DNA from: Siminovitchia sediminis
GTDB taxonomy: Bacteria; Bacillota; Bacilli; Bacillales; Bacillaceae_C
Reading direction: 5' to 3'
Assembly: GCF_042680885.1 (NCBI RefSeq)
Contig: NZ_JBHUEO010000005.1
Span: 186,001 to 250,000 of the forward strand
DNA length: 64,000 nt
The translations under genes and the position numbers were made by a program. The notes beneath the pieces are model-generated. The model was not told the origin of the DNA, made no database searches, and saw nothing but the letters and a program-made list of their open reading frames with translations. This document shows positions 25,735-35,238 of the stretch, one piece after another (within the stretch, counting starts at the first letter, position 1; each line of letters starts with the position of its first letter).

Positions 25735-28133
25735 CCATTGCGCAGGTAATTGTTGATGTTCCTTCTGCAGGGACGGACAAGGTATTTGATTACGCCATTC
25801 CGGACAAGTGGGCAAACATCATCCGTCCCGGTTTGAGAGTCGCCGTGCCGTTTGGTCCCAGAGCTATCCAAGGATTTGTTGTGGGCTTAAAAAGCCGGAC
25901 GGACATTAAAAATCTCAAAAGTATTAGACGGCCACTTGATTTGACACCTGTATTAAATGAAGAGCTTTTGCAGCTGGGACAGTGGATTGCAGAAGAGACA
26001 CTTTCATATAAAATTTCTGCTTTTCACGCAATGCTCCCCGCTGCAATGAAAGCGAAGTATGACAAGATCATCCGGAGAACAGGAGAAGCTCAACTATTAC
26101 TGGATGAATTATTTGAAGGAAAACAGGAAATAACCTGGAAAGAAGCGGAAAAACGTAATCTCTTGCCTGCCCTCCATAAAGAAATTGAAAACGGCAACGC
26201 TGAAGTCATCTACCGTGTGAAAAACAGGGCAAGAAAAAAATTGATAAGAACAGTTCAAGTCAATGCAGAACAGGAGAAATTAGAAGATCTTCTCGAAACT
26301 CTCCCTTCACACGCCGTAAATCAGAAACGGTTGGTTCAATATATAATGCAACACCCATTTGAGACTATGGATGCATCTCAGTTGGCCAAAAGTGCCAGCG
26401 TACCTCAAGAAACAATAAAGGCATTAATTAAAAAAGGGATATTTAAAGAACACATGCTGGAAACCTACAGAGATCCTTACGAACACCGAAGCTTTGAAAG
26501 GACAGCTCCTTTGCCGTTGACCGCCGATCAGCAGACAGCAATAGAGCCGATCATGCAGTCAATTTCCCATCATCGTCATGAAACATTTTTGCTCCACGGG
26601 GTAACCGGGAGCGGTAAAACAGAAATCTATTTGCAGGCTATTCAGGAAGTGTTGAAAAAGGGAAGAGAAGCGGTGGTTTTAGTCCCCGAAATTGCCTTAA
26701 CTCCTCAAATGGTTGAACGATTTAAAGGCAGGTTTGGAAGTGATGTGGCAGTTTTGCATAGCCGGCTTTCCATAGGAGAACAGTATGATGAGTGGAGAAA
26801 GATTCAGAGAAAGGAAGTTAAAGTGGTTGTCGGGGCTCGTTCGGCTGTATTTGCCCCGTTTGAAAACCTTGGAATTATTATTATTGATGAAGAACATGAA
26901 ACGAGTTATAAGCAGGAAGAGGCACCGCGCTATCATGCACGCAATGTGGCGATAAAGAGGGGAGAATATCATCACTGTCCAGTTATTCTTGGCAGTGCGA
27001 CACCTTCGCTCGAATCTTTTGCCAGGGCTCAAAAAAGTGTGTATCACTTGCTTTCATTGCCTAAACGAATGAATAACAGGGGGCTCCCATCAGTGTCAAT
27101 TATTGATATGAGAGAGGAAATGAGGAATGGAAACCGGTCCATGTTTTCGATTGAGTTATTTGAAAAAATGAAGGACCGTATTGAAAAAGGCGAACAAGCT
27201 GTACTGTTTTTAAACAGACGGGGACATTCCACGTTTATCATGTGCAGAGACTGCGGCTATGTTATGCAGTGCCCGCACTGTGATATTTCGATGACCTACC
27301 ATCGTTCTTCGAACGAAATGAAGTGTCATTATTGCGGGTTTCAATCAGGTGTTCCAGCAGTTTGCCCCGAATGTGACAGCTCCCATATCAGGTATTTTGG
27401 AATGGGAACCCAAAAGGTTGAAGAAGAACTGGCCAAACTGCTCCCCGAAGCCAGGGTGATTAGGATGGATGTAGATACAACGACTAGAAAAGGCTCACAT
27501 GAACGTCTGCTGGATCAATTCCAATCGGGCAAGGCGGATATTTTACTCGGAACACAAATGATTGCAAAAGGGCTGGACTTTCCAAATATCACACTTGTCG
27601 GAGTGCTGAGTGCTGACACGATGCTCCATTTGCCTGATTTCCGGGCAGCAGAAAAAACATTTCAGCTGCTGACTCAGGTGAGTGGAAGGGCAGGAAGGCA
27701 TGAATTGTCAGGGGAAGTGGTGGTTCAAACGTATACACCCGGACATTACAGTATTCAACTGGCAGCCGCGCAAGATTATGGACGATTTTATGTGCAAGAA
27801 ATGTCCATGAGAAAAGTCGGGTCTTATCCACCTTTTTATTATTTGGCGCTGATTACAGTTACACATGAAGACTTAATGAAGGCAGTGTCTGTTACAGAAA
27901 AGATTTCTGCTTTTCTGCAGTCGAACATCTCAGACCAGGCTATTTTACTTGGCCCCGTCGCTTCATCCATTCCTAAGATCAATGATAGATATCGTTACCA
28001 ATGTCTGATAAAATACAAGCGTGAACCTAACCTGTTTCCGGCATTAAGAAAAGTGTTGGAGCACTATAACACGCAATCCTCCCGTGAAGGATTTTCGGTC
28101 ACCATTGATATAGAACCAAATAATATGATGTAG
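25731..28133 (+). CDS. priA: Primosomal replication restart helicase PriA
   Basis: 800 residues. DNA-binding N-terminal domain, winged helix, then a superfamily 2 helicase core with Walker A GVTGSGKTE (about 290-298) and DEEH box (386-389). Four CxxC pairs of the zinc site lie at about 505-548 (MCRDCGYVMQCPHC to CPEC). The helicase C-terminal part has GTQMIAKGLDFPNI and VSGRAGR. PriA recognises stalled forks and loads the replicative helicase through DnaD/DnaB/DnaI in Firmicutes. Confidence 0.97.
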   Translation: MTIAQVIVDVPSAGTDKVFDYAIPDKWANIIRPGLRVAVPFGPRAIQGFVVGLKSRTDIKNLKSIRRPLDLTPVLNEELLQLGQWIAEETLSYKISAFHAMLPAAMKAKYDKIIRRTGEAQLLLDELFEGKQEITWKEAEKRNLLPALHKEIENGNAEVIYRVKNRARKKLIRTVQVNAEQEKLEDLLETLPSHAVNQKRLVQYIMQHPFETMDASQLAKSASVPQETIKALIKKGIFKEHMLETYRDPYEHRSFERTAPLPLTADQQTAIEPIMQSISHHRHETFLLHGVTGSGKTEIYLQAIQEVLKKGREAVVLVPEIALTPQMVERFKGRFGSDVAVLHSRLSIGEQYDEWRKIQRKEVKVVVGARSAVFAPFENLGIIIIDEEHETSYKQEEAPRYHARNVAIKRGEYHHCPVILGSATPSLESFARAQKSVYHLLSLPKRMNNRGLPSVSIIDMREEMRNGNRSMFSIELFEKMKDRIEKGEQAVLFLNRRGHSTFIMCRDCGYVMQCPHCDISMTYHRSSNEMKCHYCGFQSGVPAVCPECDSSHIRYFGMGTQKVEEELAKLLPEARVIRMDVDTTTRKGSHERLLDQFQSGKADILLGTQMIAKGLDFPNITLVGVLSADTMLHLPDFRAAEKTFQLLTQVSGRAGRHELSGEVVVQTYTPGHYSIQLAAAQDYGRFYVQEMSMRKVGSYPPFYYLALITVTHEDLMKAVSVTEKISAFLQSNISDQAILLGPVASSIPKINDRYRYQCLIKYKREPNLFPALRKVLEHYNTQSSREGFSVTIDIEPNNMM

Positions 28134-28156
28134 CGTACGGGAAAGAAGGGGAAGCT

Positions 28157-28630
28157 TTGGCTATACATCCGATTGTTCATTATCCAAACAAGATATTGAA
28201 CATCAAGTGTGAACGTGTATCGAATTTTGATGTGGAACTTCACCGGCTCTTGGATGACATGTATGAAACGATGATTGCAGAAGATGGTGTGGGTCTGGCA
28301 GCTCCGCAAATCGGATGCTGCCGCCAAATTGCCATCGTTGATATAGGTGAAGAAAAAAAAGAACTCATCGAAATGGTGAACCCTGAACTGATTATGAAAA
28401 AAGGGTATCAAGTGGACATTGAAGGCTGTTTAAGTATTCCGGGGGTCTATGGAAAGGTAACGAGATCAAGTGTGATCGGAATAAGAGCATTTGACCGATA
28501 CGGGAATGAATTCAGCCTGACCGCCGAAGGTTATTTGGCACGGGCGATCCAGCATGAAATAGACCATCTGCACGGAATTCTTTTTATCTCAAAAGTAACG
28601 GAATATGTAGATGAGTCGGAATTGGAGTGA
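28157..28630 (+). CDS. def: Peptide deformylase
   Basis: 157 residues. All three deformylase motifs are present: GVGLAAPQIG (about 44-53), EGCLSIPG with the metal-binding Cys, and QHEIDHLHG with two metal His and the catalytic Glu. It removes the formyl group from nascent N-termini. The start is TTG 28157 after AAGGGGAAG. Its stop region carries the ribosome-binding site of fmt, so the def-fmt pair appears coupled. Confidence 0.96.
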   Translation: MAIHPIVHYPNKILNIKCERVSNFDVELHRLLDDMYETMIAEDGVGLAAPQIGCCRQIAIVDIGEEKKELIEMVNPELIMKKGYQVDIEGCLSIPGVYGKVTRSSVIGIRAFDRYGNEFSLTAEGYLARAIQHEIDHLHGILFISKVTEYVDESELE

Positions 28631-28636
28631 GAGACC

Positions 28637-29584
28637 ATTACTAAAGTGATTTTTATGGGTACCCCGGACTTTTCTGTACCTATTTTAAAAACAATCGTAA
28701 ATGATGGATATGATGTAGCGGCTGTAGTTACACAGCCTGATAGGCCGGCAGGAAGAAAAAAAGTGCTGACTCCTCCACCTGTGAAAGTAACTGCCGAAGC
28801 GCTTGGCCTTCCTGTCATTCAGCCTGAGAAAATACGTGATGAAGCTGAAAAGATATTGGAGCTGGCCCCGGACTTGATTGTTACAGCAGCCTACGGGCAA
28901 ATTCTCCCCAAAGAGATTCTGAATGTCCCCAGGCTTGGATGTATCAATGTCCATGCCTCCCTGCTGCCTGAACTAAGGGGAGGGGCACCGATTCATTATG
29001 CTATTTTGCAAGGCAAGAAGAAAACAGGCGTAACGATCATGTATATGGTGAAAAGATTAGATGCGGGAGATATGATCAGTCAAGTGGAAGTTCCAATAGA
29101 TGATGACGATGATGTCGGAACCCTTCATGATAAACTTAGTGAGGCCGGGGCAGCGCTTCTTTCCAAAACAATTCCTAAGCTCCTATCCGGAGAAGCAAGG
29201 CGGATCCCGCAAAATGACAATTTAGCAACATTTGCCCCCAATATCACACGTGAGCAGGAAAAAGTGGACTGGAGCCGTCCCGGGGAGGATATTTATAACC
29301 AAATCCGCGGACTGCGTCCATGGCCGGTTGCCTACTCGATCATGCAACAGGATGTATTAAAAATATGGAGAGCGGAAAAAAAGCAGCTGGGTTTTACAGA
29401 CGAACCGGGGACAGTCATTCAAGTTGAAGAAGATGGTATTATCGTCTCAACGGGAAATGAAACTTCCATTAAAATAACCGAATTACAGCCGGCAGGTAAA
29501 AAACGGATGTCCGCTTCGCAGTTTTTGAGAGGTGCCGGTTCATTCGTCAAAAAAGGGATGAAGTTAGGCGGCCAAGATGGATAA
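28637..29584 (+). CDS. fmt: Methionyl-tRNA formyltransferase, probable AUU start
   Basis: 315 residues if read from ATT 28637. Formyl-transferase fold with GTPDFSVPILK, folate-site motif NVHASLLPELRGGAPIHYAI (Asn and His catalytic) and LDAGDMI (Asp); a C-terminal oligonucleotide-binding domain follows from about 210. It formylates initiator Met-tRNA. Homologues begin MTRIVFMGTPDF; here the aligned bases encode ITKVIFMGTPDF, so initiation at ATT 28637 restores the full N-terminus. GGAG (28624-28627) is nine bases from ATT but 18 from the next candidate, GTG 28646. Automated calls would likely pick GTG and lose three residues. Confidence 0.9.
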   Translation: MTKVIFMGTPDFSVPILKTIVNDGYDVAAVVTQPDRPAGRKKVLTPPPVKVTAEALGLPVIQPEKIRDEAEKILELAPDLIVTAAYGQILPKEILNVPRLGCINVHASLLPELRGGAPIHYAILQGKKKTGVTIMYMVKRLDAGDMISQVEVPIDDDDDVGTLHDKLSEAGAALLSKTIPKLLSGEARRIPQNDNLATFAPNITREQEKVDWSRPGEDIYNQIRGLRPWPVAYSIMQQDVLKIWRAEKKQLGFTDEPGTVIQVEEDGIIVSTGNETSIKITELQPAGKKRMSASQFLRGAGSFVKKGMKLGGQDG

Positions 29585-30908
29585 TCAGATGAAAAATGTT
29601 AGAGAAGCTGCACTTGAGATTATAGAAGCGGTTGAAAAAAATCAATCATACAGCAATCTGTTATTAAATGATACGATAAAAAAATATCATATGACCGGGC
29701 CTGATGCAGCTTTATTAACCGAGCTTACTTACGGTACAATCCAAAGAAAGTTAACTCTTGACTATTACTTAAAGCCTTTTATAAAAAAGAAATTAGAGCA
29801 ATGGGTTCGTCTTTTGTTAAGGCTATCCCTTTATCAAATGGTTTTTCTTGATAAAATTCCGGACCGTGCGGTCATACACCAATCAGTTGAGATTGCTAAA
29901 AAACGGGGCCATAAAGGCATAGCCGGTTTGGTAAATGGGGTGCTTCGATCGGTCCAAAGAGAAGGAGTTCCGTCTCTGGAGGAAATTAAAGACCCGATAC
30001 ACCGGTTGTCCATTGAAACCAGCCATCCTGAGTGGCTGATCAAACGCTGGGTCCATCAATATGGATACGAACAGACCCGCCGGATGTGTAAAGAAAATCT
30101 CTTGGCCCCTGTACAAACCGCCCGTGTAAATGAGACAATTACGAACCGCAGGGAGGTTATTGAAAAGCTTCAGTCAGAAGGGGTCACTGCCGTACCAAGC
30201 CCGGTGATTCCCATCTCCATTCGGGCTGTCAAAGGCAATCTTGCCCATACGGAAGCATTCAGAAAAGGATTATTTACCATACAGGACGAGAGCTCTATGA
30301 TAGTGGCTTTTGCTCTGGAAATCGAACCGGGTATGCGTGTCTTGGATGCTTGCGCAGCACCGGGAGGAAAGACAACCCACATTGCAGAAATACTCAATCA
30401 CACAGGCTCTGTTACAGCCTTGGACCTGCATGCCCACAAAGTTAACCTGATGATGGACCAAGTCAAAAGGCTGCATTTAAACAATGTGGAAACACGGGTT
30501 TTGGACAGCCGGAAGGCGGGGGATGTTTTTGAACATGAATCGTTTGACAGGGTGTTGGTGGATGCCCCCTGCTCCGGTCTCGGTGTCTTAAGGAGAAAAC
30601 CCGATATAAAATATTCCAAATCCGAAGAGGATATCTATTCTTTGAAGAGCGTTCAGAAAGACATTTTAGATACTGTCTCCCAACTGGTAAAACCGGGAGG
30701 GATCTTAGTTTTTAGCACGTGTACAGTTGACAAGGAAGAGAATGTTGAAACAGCAGCACAATTTTTATCGGACCACGCAGAGTTTACGGAAAACCCCTTG
30801 AACATTCCGGAAGGGCTGCCAATTAAAGCAGATCGTCATATATTGCAAGTTTTTCCCCAAGACTTTGGCGGAGACGGGTTTTTTATATCAGCATTTAGAA
30901 AAAAATAA
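29577..30908 (+). CDS. rsmB: 16S rRNA (cytosine-967-C5) methyltransferase RsmB
   Basis: 443 residues. N-terminal NusB-like RNA-binding domain (1-140), then the Sun/NOL1 methyltransferase domain with SAM motif LDACAAPGGKTTHIAE, DAPCSGLGVLRRKPDIKY (Cys332 region) and FSTCTVDKEENVE (catalytic Cys about 382). It methylates 16S rRNA near the P site. It overlaps fmt by eight bases. In B. subtilis rlmN comes next; here only 54 bases separate this gene from prpC. Confidence 0.95.
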   Translation: MDNQMKNVREAALEIIEAVEKNQSYSNLLLNDTIKKYHMTGPDAALLTELTYGTIQRKLTLDYYLKPFIKKKLEQWVRLLLRLSLYQMVFLDKIPDRAVIHQSVEIAKKRGHKGIAGLVNGVLRSVQREGVPSLEEIKDPIHRLSIETSHPEWLIKRWVHQYGYEQTRRMCKENLLAPVQTARVNETITNRREVIEKLQSEGVTAVPSPVIPISIRAVKGNLAHTEAFRKGLFTIQDESSMIVAFALEIEPGMRVLDACAAPGGKTTHIAEILNHTGSVTALDLHAHKVNLMMDQVKRLHLNNVETRVLDSRKAGDVFEHESFDRVLVDAPCSGLGVLRRKPDIKYSKSEEDIYSLKSVQKDILDTVSQLVKPGGILVFSTCTVDKEENVETAAQFLSDHAEFTENPLNIPEGLPIKADRHILQVFPQDFGGDGFFISAFRKK

Positions 30909-30962
30909 ATTTCCAATCAAAGGTTTAAAGTGTCTTGTATACAAAAGGGGTGAAATGGGATT

Positions 30963-31724
30963 ATGCTCGCGGTATTTAAAACAGATAAGGGTAAAGTTAG
31001 GCCTCACAATGAAGATAATGGCGGGATTTTCCGCAGTCAGAGCGGAGAACTTTTAGCCGTTGTCGCCGATGGCATGGGCGGTCATAAAGCGGGCGAAGTG
31101 GCCAGCGGAATTGCGGTAGACGTCCTGCGTAAACAATGGGAAACAGTACAGCAATCCTTCACTCCTGCAGAAGCAGAGCAGTGGTTTCGTGAACATATTG
31201 ATGTTGCCAATAAAAAAATATTTGAACACGCCAAAGAGAATACTCAGTTTGAAGGCATGGGGACTACAATTGTTGCTGCCATTTGTACAGATGGCTTCGC
31301 GACCATCGCCAATGTGGGGGACAGCCGTTGCTATGTAATGAATGAGGAAGGTTATGAACAGCTGACGGAGGACCATTCATTTGTAAATGAATTGGTGAAG
31401 ACGGGCCAGATTACTCCTGAAGATGCAGCACATCATCCGAGAAAAAACATTGTACTTAAAGCAGCAGGTACACAAGAAGATATAGAAATTGATACAAAGA
31501 CCATTGCATTTGAAGATGGGGATCGAATCCTTTTATGTTCAGATGGATTGTCTGATAAGGTCAGCAAAGCGGAAATGGAGGAAACTCTGAAAGCTTCTCT
31601 TACTCAAGAAGAGAAAGCTGATCGCCTGATCCATCTGGCAAATAAATATGGCGGTGACGATAATATTTCCATTGCTATTATAGAACAAGGGACCCGCGGT
31701 GAAAGCAGGTGCCATGAATGCTGA
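30963..31724 (+). CDS. prpC: PP2C-type Ser/Thr protein phosphatase
   Basis: 253 residues of the bacterial PP2C family. Metal-binding motifs: RPHNEDN, VADGMGGHKAGEVAS, LLCSDGLSDKV and YGGDDNISIAI. It dephosphorylates substrates of the kinase PrkC, encoded immediately downstream with a seven-base overlap. ATG follows AAAGGGGTGAAATGGG. Confidence 0.96.
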   Translation: MLAVFKTDKGKVRPHNEDNGGIFRSQSGELLAVVADGMGGHKAGEVASGIAVDVLRKQWETVQQSFTPAEAEQWFREHIDVANKKIFEHAKENTQFEGMGTTIVAAICTDGFATIANVGDSRCYVMNEEGYEQLTEDHSFVNELVKTGQITPEDAAHHPRKNIVLKAAGTQEDIEIDTKTIAFEDGDRILLCSDGLSDKVSKAEMEETLKASLTQEEKADRLIHLANKYGGDDNISIAIIEQGTRGESRCHEC

Positions 31725-33664
31725 TCGGGAAAAGAATTAGCGGGCGCTACAAAATTATCAGGATGATTGGCGGCGGCGGAATGGCCAATGTCTATTTGGC
31801 ACATGACATGATTCTGGATCGTGACGTCGCAGTAAAAGTGCTAAGGCTGGATTTTGCAGATGAAGAGGAATTCATCCGCCGCTTTCAGCGTGAGGCACAA
31901 TCCGCAACCAGCTTAAATCACCCCAATATTGTAAACATTTTTGATGTCGGGGAAGAAGACAATATCTATTATATCGTCATGGAATATGTCGATGGAATGA
32001 CTCTGAAACAATACATACACAATCATTACCCAATCTCAGTCCAAAAAGTAATTGATATTGTCAGCCAGATTACCTCAGCTCTTGAGCATGCACATTATAA
32101 CCATATTGTTCACCGGGATATTAAACCGCAAAATATTTTGATAGACCATGAAGGAAACGTAAAGATTACGGATTTTGGAATTGCCATGGCGTTGAGCGCC
32201 ACCTCCATCACTCAAACAAATGCAGTGCTCGGATCCGTCCATTACCTGTCTCCTGAACAGGCGAGAGGAGGAATGGCTACCAAAAAATCGGATATTTATG
32301 CTTTAGGAATTGTCATGTTTGAACTGCTGACCGGAAGGCTGCCTTTTTCAGGTGAATCAGCGGTTTCCATCGCACTAAAGCACCTGCAGGCTGAGACACC
32401 GCGGCCGTCAAGGTGGAATCCCGATATCCCGCAGAGTGTTGAAAATATTGTGTTAAAAGCAACTGCCAAAGATCCATTCCACCGATATGACAGTATTGAA
32501 GAAATGGAAAAAGATCTGGAAACAGCTCTTGATCCGGAGAGAGCGGCAGAACCCAAATTTGTCATACCCGAAGACGATGAAGCAACGAAAGCTATTCCTG
32601 TCATCACGGATGAACATATCGAATCGATGGATGATGATACTGTGATCCATCCAATACCCAAAGAGCAGGAAAAACAGGAACCTGGGAAAAAGAAGAAGAA
32701 AAAGAGGAAGTGGCCGTGGGTAATCGGTTCTATTGCTGCAATTCTTTTCGTTACGACAGTACTCCTGTTTGTCATGCCTTCTTTAATGAGTGCAAAAGTT
32801 GTAGAAGTACCTGATGTAAGCGGGGAACTATATGAGGATGCTGTATTAAGTCTCGTAGAGGCTGGATTCGAGATCGGTGAAACTATAGAAACGCCCGATG
32901 AAGAAGTAAAAGAAGGGGAAGTGATAAAAACAAGTCCGAAAGCCGGCAGAGAAGTAAAAAAAGGAAGTACCATCAATGTTTATGTAAGCACAGGAAAGGA
33001 AAAGTTTGTATTATCGGATTATAGTGGGCGCCAATACGAGGAGATTAAAGAGCTGCTCAGTAAAGAAGGTTTTGAACGCATTGAGAAGGAGGAATTGCAT
33101 GATTCTTCTGTACCAGGCACAATAATTGAGCAAGATCCGGTCCCCGGATCTGACGTCATCCCTTCTGAGACAAAGATCGTGTTTAAAGTCAGTTTAGGCG
33201 AAGAAAAAATTACTTTAAAAGATTTATCCGGTTATAATCAGAAGGGTTTGGAGAGCTATGAAGATTCGACAGGGCTGAAAATTGATTCTTCTGCTGAAGA
33301 GTATTCCGATGATGTTCCGGAGGGCGTGGTCATTAGTCAGGATCCTGCTCCAGGCTCAGTCCTTATGAAAGGTTCAACTGTCAAGGTGACTATATCCAAA
33401 GGACAAGAAGAGATTCCTCCTGAAAAAGTTAGAAAAGAAATCACGATTCCATATGAACCTAATGAAGAAGGAGAGCCACAAAACATCGTTATATTTATTG
33501 AAGATATGAATCACAGTATGACTGTTCCGGCAGAAACCTTTACAATTGATTCTACGATTAAGAAACAATTGGAATTTACGATAGAAAAAGGAAAAAAAGC
33601 AGGCTATAAAGTAGTGAGAGACAATACTGTCATTTTGGATGAAGAAGTACCATATCCAGATTAA
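31718..33664 (+). CDS. prkC: Membrane Ser/Thr kinase with PASTA repeats
   Basis: 648 residues. Cytoplasmic Hanks-type kinase (1-275): glycine loop GGGGMANV, Lys40, HRDIKPQN (132-139) and DFG (152-154). A basic linker and one TM helix (about 332-357) follow, then three extracellular PASTA repeats (about 360-565) that bind muropeptides, and a C-terminal extra domain. PrkC senses cell wall fragments, triggers spore germination and tunes wall synthesis and translation factors. The prpC-prkC-rsgA order is conserved, and RsgA is a known type of PrkC substrate. Confidence 0.96.
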   Translation: MLIGKRISGRYKIIRMIGGGGMANVYLAHDMILDRDVAVKVLRLDFADEEEFIRRFQREAQSATSLNHPNIVNIFDVGEEDNIYYIVMEYVDGMTLKQYIHNHYPISVQKVIDIVSQITSALEHAHYNHIVHRDIKPQNILIDHEGNVKITDFGIAMALSATSITQTNAVLGSVHYLSPEQARGGMATKKSDIYALGIVMFELLTGRLPFSGESAVSIALKHLQAETPRPSRWNPDIPQSVENIVLKATAKDPFHRYDSIEEMEKDLETALDPERAAEPKFVIPEDDEATKAIPVITDEHIESMDDDTVIHPIPKEQEKQEPGKKKKKKRKWPWVIGSIAAILFVTTVLLFVMPSLMSAKVVEVPDVSGELYEDAVLSLVEAGFEIGETIETPDEEVKEGEVIKTSPKAGREVKKGSTINVYVSTGKEKFVLSDYSGRQYEEIKELLSKEGFERIEKEELHDSSVPGTIIEQDPVPGSDVIPSETKIVFKVSLGEEKITLKDLSGYNQKGLESYEDSTGLKIDSSAEEYSDDVPEGVVISQDPAPGSVLMKGSTVKVTISKGQEEIPPEKVRKEITIPYEPNEEGEPQNIVIFIEDMNHSMTVPAETFTIDSTIKKQLEFTIEKGKKAGYKVVRDNTVILDEEVPYPD

Positions 33665-33681
33665 CCGAAAGGATGGATGCC

Positions 33682-34569
33682 ATGTCGAAAGGCAAAATTA
33701 TTAAAGCATTAAGCGGATTTTATTATGTACTGGATGGGGAAGAAGTTATACAATGCCGAGGGCGCGGGGTTTTCCGCAAAAAAAATGTGACTCCTCTAGT
33801 TGGAGATTATGTCGTCTATCAAGCAGAGAATGAAACAGAAGGATATATTATGGAAATTAAGCCGCGCAGAAATGAGCTTGTTCGTCCCCCGATAGCCAAC
33901 ATAGACCAAGCCATTTTGGTTTTTTCCGCTGCAAGGCCGGATTTCAGTACAGCTTTGCTTGACCGGTTTCTTTCCGTGATAGAGGCGAATGAAATCAAAC
34001 CTGTGATTTGCGTAACGAAAATAGATTTACTGTCTGAAGAAGAAAAGAAAAAGATAGACTGGTATATAGAAGGATATCAATCCATCGGTTATGACATAAT
34101 TCAATTATCATCATTAACAGGGGATGGGATAAAGCAGATCTTTCCTGTGATCAAGGATCAAATTAGTGTATTGGCTGGACAGTCTGGTGTTGGAAAGTCA
34201 ACACTGCTAAATTCGCTGCATCCTGATTTAGACATTAAGACAGCAGATATATCTGACCACCTTGGGAGAGGGAAGCATACGACACGCCACGTGGAGCTGC
34301 TTCGGATCGGAGAGGGTCTTGTCGCTGATACACCGGGATTTAGCTCCTTGGAATTTCCTGACATGGAGGCAGAAGAGCTTTCATCCACGTTTCCGGAAAT
34401 GGTAAAATTTGGGGAGTCCTGTAAATTCCGAGGATGCGTTCATATCAATGAACCGGGCTGTGCAGTCAAGCAAGCTGTGAAGTCAGGTGAGATTCAAAAC
34501 TATCGTTATGAGCATTATCAGGATTTTTATCAAGAATTAAAGAGCAGAAAGCCGAGGTATTCAAAATGA
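33682..34569 (+). CDS. rsgA: Small ribosomal subunit biogenesis GTPase RsgA
   Basis: 295 residues. N-terminal OB fold, then a circularly permuted GTPase: G4 TKID (about 111-114) precedes G1 GQSGVGKSTLLNSL and G3 DTPGFSS. The C-terminal zinc knuckle has CKFRGCVHINEPGCAV. RsgA checks late 30S assembly. ATG 33682 sits nine bases after GAAAGG; ATG 33673 touches that site and is less likely. The end overlaps rpe by four bases. Confidence 0.95.
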   Translation: MSKGKIIKALSGFYYVLDGEEVIQCRGRGVFRKKNVTPLVGDYVVYQAENETEGYIMEIKPRRNELVRPPIANIDQAILVFSAARPDFSTALLDRFLSVIEANEIKPVICVTKIDLLSEEEKKKIDWYIEGYQSIGYDIIQLSSLTGDGIKQIFPVIKDQISVLAGQSGVGKSTLLNSLHPDLDIKTADISDHLGRGKHTTRHVELLRIGEGLVADTPGFSSLEFPDMEAEELSSTFPEMVKFGESCKFRGCVHINEPGCAVKQAVKSGEIQNYRYEHYQDFYQELKSRKPRYSK

Positions 34570-35219
34570 AAATAGCACCTTCGATTTTAGCTGCTGATTT
34601 TTTAAAGCTGGGTGATGAAATCCGGGAGGTGGAAGCAGCAGGGGCTGATTATATTCACATTGATGTAATGGATGGCCATTTTGTACCGAATATCACCATG
34701 GGGCCGGGGACAGTCTCAGCGATCGATTCCATTACAGATCTACCGCTTGATGTCCATCTGATGATTGAGAACCCCCACCTGTATATAACAGATTTTGCAA
34801 AAGCAGGAGCAGATTATTTAACCATTCATGTAGAGGCTGATCCGCATCTGCACCGGACTTTGCAGGAAATAAAGAAGCATGATGTAAAAGCGGGAGTCGT
34901 CCTAAATCCGGCTACTCCCGCCGAATCGATTAAATATGTTTTGGGTGATATTGATATGGTTTTACTTATGACAGTCAATCCCGGTTTCGGCGGACAGTCT
35001 TTTATTGAGTCTGTCCTCCCAAAAATGACGGAGATCAGGAAAATGGCAGACGACCAGGGTCTGGATCTTGAAATAGAAGTAGACGGCGGCATCAATGCGG
35101 AAACTGCCCGCTTGTGCAAACAAGCGGGAGCGGATGTGTTTGTGGCCGGTTCATTTATCTTTAACCAGTCTGACAGAAAAAAAGCGATACAAGAGCTGCG
35201 CAGACAAGTGGAACAATAG
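34566..35219 (+). CDS. rpe: Ribulose-phosphate 3-epimerase
   Basis: 217 residues, TIM barrel. Motifs IAPSILAADFLKLG, HIDVMDGHFVPNIT (catalytic Asp and metal His), MTVNPGFGGQSFI and EVDGGIN match RPE. It interconverts ribulose-5-P and xylulose-5-P in the pentose phosphate pathway. It is coupled to rsgA by an ATGA overlap and followed by thiN. Confidence 0.97.
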   Translation: MKIAPSILAADFLKLGDEIREVEAAGADYIHIDVMDGHFVPNITMGPGTVSAIDSITDLPLDVHLMIENPHLYITDFAKAGADYLTIHVEADPHLHRTLQEIKKHDVKAGVVLNPATPAESIKYVLGDIDMVLLMTVNPGFGGQSFIESVLPKMTEIRKMADDQGLDLEIEVDGGINAETARLCKQAGADVFVAGSFIFNQSDRKKAIQELRRQVEQ

Positions 35220-35238
35220 TGACAAGCGGTGATGCTCC

